Notes under the pieces: model-generated | What the model was told of the DNA's origin: nothing | Databases searched by the model: none | Seen by the model: the letters and a program-made list of their open reading frames with translations, nothing else | Part shown: in pieces, positions 7,946-16,015 of the stretch | Layout: each line of letters begins with the position of its first letter | Numbering within the stretch: the stretch's first letter is position 1 | Program-made: the position numbers and the translations under genes | Origin: Rhodobacter sp. CACIA14H1 | GTDB lineage: Bacteria > Pseudomonadota > Alphaproteobacteria > Rhodobacterales > Rhodobacteraceae | Length of the DNA stretch: 43,608 nucleotides | NCBI GenBank assembly: GCA_000500915.1 | Contig: AYNO01000010.1 | Location: 1-43,608 of the forward strand | Direction of reading: 5' to 3'

Positions 7946-8971
7946 TCAATAGATGCGAAGCTGCGTCCGTTCGAGGCGCTGCAGCCGGTCCGGCGGCGTG
8001 CCGTCGATGCGGGCAAGCAGCAGGTCGGCAAGGTGCCAGCCGGCCCTTTCGCGGGGGTAATGCGCAGCCGTCAGCGGCACGCCGAGATAGGCGCCGACAT
8101 TGGTGGCGGCGCGGACGGAAAACCCTGTCTGGCCAAGCGTTTGCCCTGCGTCCCTTGCACCCGCGAGCGTGCCGAAGAGGAAGATTTCGTTGGAACAGAC
8201 CCAGGAATCCGGCTTGCGCGTCAGGGCGAGTGTCCGCGTGGCGATGCGGATCGCGGCTGCGTCGGTCGGGCAATGCAGGACCAGCGCGGGGTCGAAGGGC
8301 AGCCCGGCCTCGGCCAGCGCCGCGCGATAGCCGGCCACCCGTTCGCGGGCGAAGTTTAGGTCGGGCGATGCCTCGACCAGCGCCGGACGGCGGAAGCCGC
8401 GGGCGATGAGCGATGCGGTGCCCTGATGCGCCGCGTGGCGGTTGTCGAGTTCGAAATAGGGATGGGGTGCCGTCGGGCCGGTGCGGCCGAAGGTGACGAA
8501 GGGCAATTTCAGCCGGTCCAGCAGGGCGATGCGGGGATCTTCGGGTTCGATATGATCGATGATGACGCCATCGGCGCGGTGGCCTTGCAGGAGGCGGAAA
8601 AGCTGTGCGGGGCTGCGGTCGGTGAGCGAGATGGGCAGGCTCTGGATCGTGTAGCCGGTACCGGTCAGGCGGGTCTGCATTCCGGTCAAGAGGCCGGTGG
8701 ACCCGGGATCGCCGACTTCGGAATCATCCGCCGTGCCGAGGATGGCAAGCACGGACAGGCTGCGGCCCGTGCGCAGGCGCAGGCCGTCGAGGTTGCGCAC
8801 ATAGCCGAGGTCGCGGGCGGCGGCGCGGACGCGGGCGATGGTGTCGGCGCCGATCTTGTGGCCGTCGCCGAGCGAGCGCGTGACGGTGGTGACGGACAGG
8901 TTCAGATGCCTTGCCAGTTGCTTGAGCGTGACCGGGGGGCTGGGCTTCTGGTGGGGATCGTCAAGCGACAT
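7946..8971 (-). CDS. LacI-family transcriptional regulator
   Basis: A 341-residue DNA-binding repressor with an N-terminal LacI helix-turn-helix (about residues 14-60: [21 protein letters not shown], then the hinge [14 protein letters not shown]) followed by a periplasmic-binding-protein-like effector domain (about 65-340). The effector is probably a sugar or sugar-derived molecule, but the ligand cannot be read from the sequence. The ATG at 8971 is preferred to a TTG at 8977. No transport or catabolic operon lies next to it. It is divergent from rpe, and the 213 bases between them contain several short dyads that could be its operator. Control of rpe or of itself is possible; a distant target is equally possible. 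Confidence 0.88.
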   Translation of the reverse strand: MSLDDPHQKPSPPVTLKQLARHLNLSVTTVTRSLGDGHKIGADTIARVRAAARDLGYVRNLDGLRLRTGRSLSVLAILGTADDSEVGDPGSTGLLTGMQTRLTGTGYTIQSLPISLTDRSPAQLFRLLQGHRADGVIIDHIEPEDPRIALLDRLKLPFVTFGRTGPTAPHPYFELDNRHAAHQGTASLIARGFRRPALVEASPDLNFARERVAGYRAALAEAGLPFDPALVLHCPTDAAAIRIATRTLALTRKPDSWVCSNEIFLFGTLAGARDAGQTLGQTGFSVRAATNVGAYLGVPLTAAHYPRERAGWHLADLLLARIDGTPPDRLQRLERTQLRIY

Positions 8972-9015
8972 TTGCAACCCGTCTGGAGCAGGGGGATCAA
9001 CCCGGGATGGTAGTG

Positions 9016-9106
9016 CCTGTTACAGGATTCTCAATATGGGAATGACAGTCGGGATCGGGCGGATGCGATTATCGTATAATCATTATTATGTCATATACGA
9101 CATATG
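9016..9106. promoter_or_regulatory. Dyad-rich, AT-rich divergent regulatory region (LacI-type gene / rpe)
   Basis: Three dyads lie in the gap between the divergent genes: CCTGT-T-ACAGG (9016-9026), GATTAT-CGT-ATAATC (9067-9081) and CATAT-acgac-ATATG (9092-9106). TCGTATA (9072-9078) and TATACGA (9094-9100) form a further inverted pair. A perfect TATAAT is at 9075-9080 but lacks a good -35 at normal spacing. GCGCTAGAAG (9138-9147) resembles the -10 region of other promoters in this window and is a better candidate for rpe. The AT content is exceptional for the window, which supports a regulatory role. Confidence 0.5.
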
Positions 9107-9184
9107 GGCGGGCGGTTCTGGCCTTGCACGACAGATTGCGCTAGAAGCGCCGCGAACGCAAATCCAAGCCCAGCGGAGCCTGAC

Positions 9185-9883
9185 ATGGCACTTCCCGTCT
9201 TTTCCCGCGCCATCAAGATCGCGCCGTCGATCCTGTCTGCGGATTTCGCAAATTTCGGCGCCGAGTGCCGCGCGATCGAGGATCAGGGTGCGGATTGGGT
9301 GCATGTGGATGTGATGGACGGGCATTTCGTGCCGAACCTGACCTTTGGCCCCGCGACATGTGCGGCGATACGGCCGCATATCCAGGGGGTCATGGATGTA
9401 CATCTGATGATCGCGCCGGTCGATGCCTATATCGACGCCTATGCGCAGGCCGGTGCGGATGTGATCACCGCGCATCTGGAAGCCGGGCCGCATATTCACC
9501 GCACGCTGCAAGCCATTCGGAACACGGGGAAAAAGGCGGGTCTTGCGTTGAATCCGGGGACCGGGATCGATGCGGTGGCGCATCTTCTGGACACGGTGGA
9601 CCTGATCTGCGTGATGACGGTCAATCCGGGCTTTGGCGGGCAGAAATTCATTCATTCCCAAGTGGATAAGGTGCGTTCCTTGCGAGCCATGATCGGCGAC
9701 CGTCCGGTGCATATCGAAATCGATGGCGGCGTGACGGTGGAGACGGCGCCGCTGGTGGCGGCGGCGGGTGCGGATGTGCTGGTGGCGGGATCTGCGGTGT
9801 TCAAGGGCGGGTCGGTGGCCGATCCTGCGCCCTATGGCGCGAACATCGCCGCGATCCGGAAAGCGGCGGAAGCGGCGGTCTGA
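9185..9883 (+). CDS. rpe: Ribulose-phosphate 3-epimerase
   Basis: Interconverts D-ribulose 5-phosphate and D-xylulose 5-phosphate in the pentose phosphate pathway and, where present, the Calvin cycle. The 232-residue TIM barrel shows IAPSILSADFANF at the N-terminus, the metal/acid-base motif VDVMDGHFVPNLTFGP, DVHLMI with the second metal His, MTVNPGFGGQKF (phosphate loop), and EIDGGV near the C-terminus. The ATG at 9185 gives the standard family start; a longer frame from 9104 runs through the promoter region. No cbb genes are nearby, so a housekeeping role is likely. It converges with mfd across a strong inverted repeat. Confidence 0.96.
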   Translation: MALPVFSRAIKIAPSILSADFANFGAECRAIEDQGADWVHVDVMDGHFVPNLTFGPATCAAIRPHIQGVMDVHLMIAPVDAYIDAYAQAGADVITAHLEAGPHIHRTLQAIRNTGKKAGLALNPGTGIDAVAHLLDTVDLICVMTVNPGFGGQKFIHSQVDKVRSLRAMIGDRPVHIEIDGGVTVETAPLVAAAGADVLVAGSAVFKGGSVADPAPYGANIAAIRKAAEAAV

Positions 9884-9978
9884 AGCCGTACCGCCGTCTG
9901 TGCCGCAGACTGTACCGCAAACTGTCAGCACGCGGCGGGCGGTGGATTTGCGCTTCGTGAAGGTTTCGGAAAACGCGC

Positions 9979-10048
9979 CCCGGGCTTGACCCGGGGCCTC
10001 CGGTCGGCGCCGTGCCGGGATGGGCGGAGGCCCCGGGTCAGGCCCGGG
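9979..10048. terminator. Long GC-rich inverted repeat between convergent rpe and mfd
   Basis: The arms are 9979-10001 (CCCGGGCTTGACCCGGGG then CCTCC) and 10026-10048, matching in 22 of 23 positions across a 24-base loop. Each arm is itself built on CCCGGG...CCCGGGG. The position between two converging genes fits a bidirectional terminator without a T-tract. The wording of the arms also resembles a dispersed repeat that I recall from other alphaproteobacteria; that recollection was not checked. Confidence 0.7.
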
Positions 10049-10066
10049 ACGGGGTTGGCGTGGCCC

Positions 10067-13000
10067 CTACCCTTTCCTTGCGTCGGGTTTGACGACCTTT
10101 TCGGCAAGATCGCGGGCGATGGAGAAGGCGCCCTTGATGCGGTCGCCTTCGGTTTTCCAGTCGCGCAGCATGACGATCTTGTTGCCCTGCACGCGGGCCT
10201 GCGGGTCGGCCTTGATGAAATCCACCAGTCCGGCGGGATTGGCGAATTTGTCGTTGTGGAATTGCACCGTCGCGCCCTTCGGCCCTGCGTCCAGACGGCT
10301 TATCCCTGCGCGTTTGCACATGGACTTGATCCGCATGACGAGGAGGAGCGTGTTCACCTCCTTCGGCAGCGGACCGAAGCGGTCGATCAGTTCGGCGGCG
10401 AAGCCTTCGAGTTCCACCTTGGTCGTGAGCGAGGTCAGGCGGCGGTAGAGGCCGAGGCGGATGTCGAGGTCGGGGATGTAATCTTCGGGGATGAGGACCG
10501 GCACGCCGAGGTTGATTTGCGGGGCCCATTGGTCGTCCAGCGCGGCGGGTCCGGCCAGTTCGCCGGATTTCAGCTTGGCGATCGTTTCTTCCAGCATCTG
10601 CTGGTAAAGCTCGTAGCCCACTTCCTTGATATGGCCGGACTGTTCTTCGCCCAGGAGGTTGCCCGCGCCGCGCAGGTCGAGGTCGTGGGAGGCAAGGTTG
10701 AAGCCCGCGCCGAGGCTGTCGAGCGAGCCCAGGAGGCGCAGGCGTTTCATGGCCTGTGGCGTCAGCGGGGCGCGGGGTTTCGTCGTCAGGAAGCAATAGG
10801 CGCGGGTCTTGGCGCGGCCCACCCTGCCCCGGATCTGGTAGAGCTGGGACAGGCCGAACATGTCGGCGCGGTGGACGATCATCGTATTCGCGGTGGGGAT
10901 GTCGAGGCCGGATTCCACGATGGTCGTGGAGAGCAGGACGTCGTATTTCCCGTCGTAAAATTCGTTCATCTTTTCGTCGAGGTCGCCTGCGGCAAGCTGG
11001 CCATGGGCGATGACATAGGTGACTTCGGGAACGTGGGTGCGCAGGAATTCCTCGATCTCGGGCAGGTCGGAAATGCGGGGGACGACGATGAAGCTTTGGC
11101 CGCCGCGATAGCGTTCGCGGAGCAGCGCTTCGCGCAGGGTGACGGGGTCGAATTCGCTGACATAGGTGCGGATGGCGAGGCGGTCCACCGGCGGGGTGGC
11201 GATGATCGACAGGTCACGCACGCCGGTCAGCGAGAGTTGCAGGGTGCGCGGGATTGGGGTGGCGGTCAGCGTCAGGACGTGGATTTCCGACCGCATCTCC
11301 TTCAGCCGTTCCTTGTGGGCGACGCCGAAATGCTGTTCCTCGTCAATGACCAGAAGGCCGAGGGATTTGAAACGGATATCCTTGGCCAGAAGCGCATGGG
11401 TGCCGACGCAGATGTCCACCGTGCCGTTGGCAAGGCCTTCGCGGGTGGCCTTGGCGTCTTTTGCCGAAACGAAGCGGGACAGGGGTTTGACGGTGATCGG
11501 GAAGCCCCGGAAGCGTTCTGCGAAGCTGCGGTAGTGCTGGCGGGCGAGCAGGGTCGTGGGGCAGACCACGGCGACCTGCATGCCCGCAAGTGCCGCGACG
11601 AAGGCGGCACGCATGGCGACCTCGGTCTTGCCGAAGCCCACATCGCCCACGATCAGGCGGTCCATCGGGCGGCCGGATTCGAGGTCGGCCACCACGTCCG
11701 CGATGGCGGAAAGCTGGTCGTCGGTTTCCTGCCAGGGGAAGCGGGCGGCGAAGGCTTCCCAGAGGGAATGCGGGGCCTCCAAGATGGGCGCGTGGCGCAG
11801 GGCGCGTTCGGCGGCGATGCGCATGAGGCGGTCGGCGATTTCGCGGATGCGTTCCTTGAGTTTCGCCTTCTTGGCCTGCCATGCGCCGCCGCCGAGGCGG
11901 TCGAGCAGTCCTTCCTCATGCCCGTAGCGGGAGAGGAGTTCGATATTCTCGACCGGCAGGTAGAGTTTCGCGCCTTCGGCATATTCCAGCGCGACGCAGG
12001 CATGGGGGGCGCCGAGCGCGGTGATGGTTTCGATGCCGAGGTAGCGCCCTACCCCGTGTTCCACATGCACCACGAGGTCGCCGGGGGTGAGGCTGTCGAC
12101 CTCGCGCAGGAAATTCTCGGCCTTGCGTTTGCGTTTGGGTTTGCCGACGAGGCGGTCGCCCAGAACGTCCTGTTCGGAGATGACGGTCAGGCCGGGGGCG
12201 GTGAAACCGGCCTCCAGCGCCCAGACGAGGAGGAACAATTCCCCTTTTCCGTCAGGGACATCGCGCATGTCCTTGATGCGTTGCGCGCCGGTGACGCCTT
12301 GGTCGGATAGCAGCCCTTCCAGACGTTCGCGGGCACCGTCGGACCATGAGGCGATGATGACGTGGCGGTCTTGCAGCTGTTCCTTCAGATGCGCGGCCAA
12401 GGCGCCGAAAAGGCTTATGTTTTCCTGCTGGCGTTCGGGGGCGAAGTTGCGGCCAAGCCTGCCGCCCGCGTCCAGCACGCCGGGGCCGGGGGATTGCGGG
12501 TTGGGGGAAAGCTGGATCAGGCGGTGGGGGGCGGTGGCCTGTTCCCATGCGGCATCGTCGAGGTAGAGGAGGCCGGGGGCGCAGGGTTTGTACACCGAGT
12601 CCAGACGGCCCTTGGCCTGCATCGCCTCGCGCCGCGCGTCATACTGGTCTTCTATGCCTTCCCAGCGGGACAGGCGGGCCGGGGTGATCTGGTCGTCCAG
12701 CATCACGGTGGCGCCGGGGAGGTAGTCGAAGATCGTCTCCAGCCGGTCGTGGAAGAAGGGGAGCCAGTGCTCCATCCCCTGATGCTTGCGGCCCGCGCTG
12801 ACGGCTTCGTAAAGCGGGTCGTCCGATCCCCCTGCCCCGAATTCCAGCCGGTAGGTCTGACGGAAGCGGGTGATGGAGGCGTCGTCGAGGATCACCTCGG
12901 ACATGGGGGCAAGGTCGATGGCGGAGAGTTTTTCGGTCGTGCGCTGGGTTTCGGGGTCGAAGCGGCGGGCGCCGTCCAGCACGTCGCCGAAGAAATCCAG

Positions 13001-13519
13001 CCGGATCGGCGTGCGGCTGCCCGGCGGCCAGAGGTCCACGATGCCGCCCCGGATGGCATAGTCGCCGGGTTCGGCCACGGTGGAGGTGGGGGAAAAGCCC
13101 ATGCGGGCGAGGAAGGATTTCAGCCGCGCCTCGTCCACCCTGTCGCCCACGCGGGCCGAGAAGGCGGCGCTGCGGATGATGTCGCGGGCAGGCAGGCGCT
13201 GGATGGCGGCGTTGAGCGTGGTCAGCAGGACGAAGGGGCCCTTGATGCCGTCGGCCAGCGCGGCCAGCGTCGCCATGCGGCGGGCGGAGAGGTTGGGGTT
13301 CGGAGAGACGCGGTCATAGGGCAGGCAGTCCCAGGCCGGGAAGTCCAGCACGGTCGCCGCGGGCGCCATGACGGCAAGGGCCGCCGCCATCGCCTCGGCC
13401 CGTTTGTCGTCGCGGGCGATGTGGATGACGGGGGCGCCCCTGTCCAGCTCGCGGGCGAGGAGGCGGGCGTCATAGCCTTCGGGGGCGCCGCCGAGGAAGA
13501 TGCGGTTGGCTTCTGTCAT
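10067..13519 (-). CDS. mfd: Transcription-repair coupling factor Mfd
   Basis: An ATP-driven translocase that displaces RNA polymerase stalled at DNA lesions and recruits the UvrA excision machinery. The 1150-residue protein has the full domain order: a UvrB-like N-terminal module (FLGGAPEGYDARLLAREL to about residue 350), a CarD-like RNA-polymerase interaction domain centrally (LTPGDLVVHVEHGVGRYLGIE), RecG-like helicase motifs (GDVGFGKTEVAMRA Walker A, DEEQHFGV, TLTATPIPRTLQ, then IVVPRI and QIRGRVGR), and the TRCF C-terminal domain. I chose the ATG at 13519 because the protein then starts MTEANRIFLGG; upstream residues are unconserved. The membrane-protein gene upstream ends 52 bases before it on the same strand and may be cotranscribed. 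Confidence 0.97.
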   Translation of the reverse strand: MTEANRIFLGGAPEGYDARLLARELDRGAPVIHIARDDKRAEAMAAALAVMAPAATVLDFPAWDCLPYDRVSPNPNLSARRMATLAALADGIKGPFVLLTTLNAAIQRLPARDIIRSAAFSARVGDRVDEARLKSFLARMGFSPTSTVAEPGDYAIRGGIVDLWPPGSRTPIRLDFFGDVLDGARRFDPETQRTTEKLSAIDLAPMSEVILDDASITRFRQTYRLEFGAGGSDDPLYEAVSAGRKHQGMEHWLPFFHDRLETIFDYLPGATVMLDDQITPARLSRWEGIEDQYDARREAMQAKGRLDSVYKPCAPGLLYLDDAAWEQATAPHRLIQLSPNPQSPGPGVLDAGGRLGRNFAPERQQENISLFGALAAHLKEQLQDRHVIIASWSDGARERLEGLLSDQGVTGAQRIKDMRDVPDGKGELFLLVWALEAGFTAPGLTVISEQDVLGDRLVGKPKRKRKAENFLREVDSLTPGDLVVHVEHGVGRYLGIETITALGAPHACVALEYAEGAKLYLPVENIELLSRYGHEEGLLDRLGGGAWQAKKAKLKERIREIADRLMRIAAERALRHAPILEAPHSLWEAFAARFPWQETDDQLSAIADVVADLESGRPMDRLIVGDVGFGKTEVAMRAAFVAALAGMQVAVVCPTTLLARQHYRSFAERFRGFPITVKPLSRFVSAKDAKATREGLANGTVDICVGTHALLAKDIRFKSLGLLVIDEEQHFGVAHKERLKEMRSEIHVLTLTATPIPRTLQLSLTGVRDLSIIATPPVDRLAIRTYVSEFDPVTLREALLRERYRGGQSFIVVPRISDLPEIEEFLRTHVPEVTYVIAHGQLAAGDLDEKMNEFYDGKYDVLLSTTIVESGLDIPTANTMIVHRADMFGLSQLYQIRGRVGRAKTRAYCFLTTKPRAPLTPQAMKRLRLLGSLDSLGAGFNLASHDLDLRGAGNLLGEEQSGHIKEVGYELYQQMLEETIAKLKSGELAGPAALDDQWAPQINLGVPVLIPEDYIPDLDIRLGLYRRLTSLTTKVELEGFAAELIDRFGPLPKEVNTLLLVMRIKSMCKRAGISRLDAGPKGATVQFHNDKFANPAGLVDFIKADPQARVQGNKIVMLRDWKTEGDRIKGAFSIARDLAEKVVKPDARKG

Positions 13520-13571
13520 GATGGGGCGTGACTTAACCGCAGGGGCGGTGGCGTCAACGCAAAAAGGCGGA

Positions 13572-14096
13572 TCAGCCGAAGACGCCCAGCGTGAGGTTCT
13601 GGTACATGCCGAACATGCCGGTGAAGAAGAGCGAGAACATCCCCACCGTCTGGATCGACATGCGGTGGACACGCAGGCGGCGGAGCAGGTCGTCGCCGCC
13701 GAGATCGCCCTGTTCGATCATCAGGCAGGTGCGCAGCGTCATCGCGCCGACGATCTGCATCGGGATCAGCAGGCAGAGCAGTGCCTGCGCGAATTCCACC
13801 GCATAGGCCGTGGCCAGCACCAGAAGGCCGGTGGTCAGGAAGGCGAGGAAGGCCACGGCGAAGGCCCCGCCCACGCGCGAGATGAACAGCAGGCGGCGCG
13901 TGTAGATATGGGCGAGCGATTCCACATCGGCCATGGCCTGCCCGCCTTCGCGTGCGGCGCGGCGGATCATGTCATGCGGGACGCCGACGACGAAATGGCT
14001 GGTGGTGGACCACAGGACCGCAAGGGCAAGCCAGAACCAGAGGTTCGAGAAGGACCGCATGTCGATCACTTCGAAGATCGTCTTGTACCAGTCCAA
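13572..14096 (-). CDS. Membrane protein of the family labelled 'component of SufBCD complex'
   Basis: About 174 residues with three or four hydrophobic segments (WFWLALAVLWSTTSHFVVG, then FAVAFLAFLTTGLLVLATAY, ALLCLLIPMQIVGAMTL and the C-terminal SIQTVGMFSLFFTGMFGMYQ). The N-terminal LDWYKTIFEVIDMRSFSNLWFW matches, from memory, a Rhodobacterales family carried in databases under a SufBCD-component name; I know of no published proof of that role. To include the conserved DWYKTIFEVID the start must be the TTG at 14096, with AGGGG about 9 bases upstream; the first ATG (14060) would delete it. It precedes mfd on the same strand and is divergent from hemB. It lies about 6 kb from the real suf operon. 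Confidence 0.75.
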   Translation of the reverse strand: MDWYKTIFEVIDMRSFSNLWFWLALAVLWSTTSHFVVGVPHDMIRRAAREGGQAMADVESLAHIYTRRLLFISRVGGAFAVAFLAFLTTGLLVLATAYAVEFAQALLCLLIPMQIVGAMTLRTCLMIEQGDLGGDDLLRRLRVHRMSIQTVGMFSLFFTGMFGMYQNLTLGVFG

Positions 14097-14273
14097 ACCC
14101 GCGGCCCCTGCCCTGCTGCCCCGACCCGTGCCCCTGCCTGCCCTGATGCGGCTTGAGGCTGCGCCCTTTCTCTGGCAGGCAAGGGGGCGGGGCGCAAGCC
14201 CCTCGCAACAATCCTTTCCGGAGCCAGCCATGCGCCCGATTTCCGCCCCTCCCCCGCCGCGCGTTTCCGCCGG

Positions 14274-15242
14274 TTGCGCCGGACCCCCGCGCTGCGTGCC
14301 CTGTCGCAGGAAACGCTGCTGGGGGTGGGCGACCTGATCTGGCCGGTCTTCGTGCGGGATGGCGCGGGCGTGCGGGAACCGGTGGTGTCGATGCCGGGGG
14401 TGGAACGGCTGTCGGTCGATCTGGTGGTGAAGGCGGCGGAAGAGGCGGCGGGGCTGGGGATACCGGCGATCTGCCTGTTTCCCTATACCGACCCCGCCCT
14501 GAAGACCGAAGCCTGCGAAGAGGCGTGGAATCCCGACAACCTGGCCAACCGCGCGATCCGGGCGATCAAGGCGGCGGTGCCGGAGATCGCGGTGATGACC
14601 GACGTGGCGCTCGACCCCTATAACGCCAATGGCCATGACGGGCTGGTGCGCGACGGGATCATCCTGAACGACGAGACGGTGGAGGCGCTGGTGCGGATGG
14701 CGCTGGTGCAGGCGGAATGCGGGGCCGATATCCTTGGCCCGTCGGACATGATGGACGGGCGCATCGGCGCGATGCGCGGCGCATTGGAGGCGGCGGGACA
14801 CCGGGACGTGGCGATCCTGTCCTATGCGGCGAAATATGCCAGCGCCTTCTATGGCCCGTTCCGCGATGCGGTGGGGGCGTCGGGGGCGCTGAAGGGGGAC
14901 AAGAAGACCTACCAGATGAACCCCGCCAATTCCGACGAGGCGCTGCGTCTGGTCGAGCGTGACCTGCGCGAGGGGGCGGATATGGTGATGGTCAAGCCGG
15001 GGATGCCCTATCTGGACATCTGCCGCCGCGTGAAGGACGCCTTCGGCGCGCCGACCTATGCCTATCAGGTGTCGGGCGAATACGCGATGATCAGGGGCGC
15101 GGCGGAACGCGGCTGGATCGACGGCGAGAAGGCGATGATGGAAAGCCTGATGGGGTTCAAGCGGGCGGGATGTGACGGCATCCTGACCTATTTCGCGCCG
15201 GAGGTGGCGCGGAAGCTGCGGGCGGGGTGGAGCCGGGGCTGA
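14274..15242 (+). CDS. hemB: Delta-aminolevulinic acid dehydratase (porphobilinogen synthase), 5' end frameshifted
   Basis: Condenses two 5-aminolevulinate molecules to porphobilinogen for heme, and where present bacteriochlorophyll and cobalamin. The Schiff-base lysines are Lys187 (AAKYASAFYGPF) and Lys241 (MVKPGMPYLD), numbered from the TTG at 14274. The metal region reads TDVALDPYNANGHDG, so the three zinc cysteines are absent, as in magnesium-dependent enzymes. The start is abnormal: family-like sequence (DFRPSPAARFRRL) extends upstream of 14274 in frame, but no ATG, GTG or TTG occurs there. The well-placed ATG at 14230 with GGAG before it is one frame off. Adding one base near 14237 would join them to give MRP-DFRPSP-. 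Function is secure; the true N-terminus is not encoded as sequenced. Confidence 0.93.
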   Translation: MRRTPALRALSQETLLGVGDLIWPVFVRDGAGVREPVVSMPGVERLSVDLVVKAAEEAAGLGIPAICLFPYTDPALKTEACEEAWNPDNLANRAIRAIKAAVPEIAVMTDVALDPYNANGHDGLVRDGIILNDETVEALVRMALVQAECGADILGPSDMMDGRIGAMRGALEAAGHRDVAILSYAAKYASAFYGPFRDAVGASGALKGDKKTYQMNPANSDEALRLVERDLREGADMVMVKPGMPYLDICRRVKDAFGAPTYAYQVSGEYAMIRGAAERGWIDGEKAMMESLMGFKRAGCDGILTYFAPEVARKLRAGWSRG

Positions 15243-15338
15243 GCCTGCGCGGCGGCGGGGGGAAAACGCCCACCCTGCCCCGGCAGACAGGCCGCGCGGG
15301 GGCTTCGGCAAGGCTCCGCCTCGGCGCGTTCGGGGGCA

Positions 15339-15366
15339 TGACAGGCTATGCGAAAGGGGCTAGTCT
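15339..15366 (+). promoter_or_regulatory. Candidate promoter for the SYLF lipoprotein gene
   Basis: ATGACA (15339-15344), a 16-base gap and TAGTCT (15361-15366), 55 bases before the start codon. The TAGnnT form of the -10 box recurs at other candidate promoters in this window. Confidence 0.4.
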
Positions 15367-15420
15367 TGTGCGCATGAGCGGGATCACGAGAGTCCCGCCG
15401 GGGCGAGAGAGGGCGGTTTC

Positions 15421-15978
15421 ATGGAACGGATTTCGAGACGTGGCCTTTTGGCGGGTGCCGGGGCGAGCGTGCTTTTGACGGCGGCCTGCGGCAATGGTGT
15501 CGGGTCGAACGGGGCGCAGCAGATCGATGCGCGGGTGGAGGCGACCAAGAGCTTCCTCTTCGGGCGCTATCCCGGCACGCGCGATCTGGCGACGCGGGCG
15601 AATGGCGTGCTGTATATGCCGCTGATCACCGAGGCGGGGTTCTTCGTCGGCGGGGCCTACGGGCGGGGCGCGTTGCAGATCCGCGACGTGACGGTGGATT
15701 ACTATTCCTCGACCAAGGCGAGCTACGGGTTGCAGATCGGGGCGCAGCAATATGCCCATGCGCTGTTCTTCATGACGGATGCGGCGCTGGCGGAGTTCCG
15801 CGCCTCGACCGGCTGGGCGGCGAGCGCGGACCTGAAATATGCGACGCCCGAACAGGGGGCCAGCATCGGCAAGGAGACGACCGAGATCGACCCCGTGGTC
15901 GCACTGGTCTTCGGCCAGCAGGGGTTGATCGCGGGGGCGACGCTGGCCGGTGTGAAATACACGCGGATCATTCCGTGA
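15421..15978 (+). CDS. SYLF/YSC84-domain lipoprotein
   Basis: A 185-residue exported lipoprotein. The N-terminus RISRRGLLAGAGASVLLTAAC has a twin-arginine-like SRRGLL motif and a lipobox ending in Cys22, so Tat export and lipid attachment are plausible. The mature part matches the lipid-binding SYLF (YSC84) domain, with the pattern KSFLFGRYPGTRDLATRANGV, then a glycine-rich GFFVGGAYGRGAL stretch and DPVVALVFGQQGLIAGATL near the C-terminus. The family binds phosphoinositides in eukaryotes; the bacterial role is unknown. It is a single gene between hemB and a convergent dehydrogenase gene. Confidence 0.83.
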   Translation: MERISRRGLLAGAGASVLLTAACGNGVGSNGAQQIDARVEATKSFLFGRYPGTRDLATRANGVLYMPLITEAGFFVGGAYGRGALQIRDVTVDYYSSTKASYGLQIGAQQYAHALFFMTDAALAEFRASTGWAASADLKYATPEQGASIGKETTEIDPVVALVFGQQGLIAGATLAGVKYTRIIP

Positions 15979-15989
15979 CGGGGGGGTGC

Positions 15990-16009
15990 GGGGGGCCCGT
16001 TGGCCCCCT
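15990..16009. terminator. GC-rich hairpin between converging genes
   Basis: GGGGGCC (15991-15997), loop CGTT, GGCCCCC (16002-16008), extendable by a G-T pair. It lies in the 37-base gap between the SYLF lipoprotein and the convergent dehydrogenase, which suits a bidirectional terminator. There is no clear T-tract. Confidence 0.65.
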
Positions 16010-16015
16010 GCCCCT

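Noticed and set aside
9986-12310. 774-codon open frame on the plus strand
   Set aside because: It lies antisense to mfd, whose domain motifs are unmistakable; long opposite frames are expected at this GC content, and the translation has no recognisable motif.
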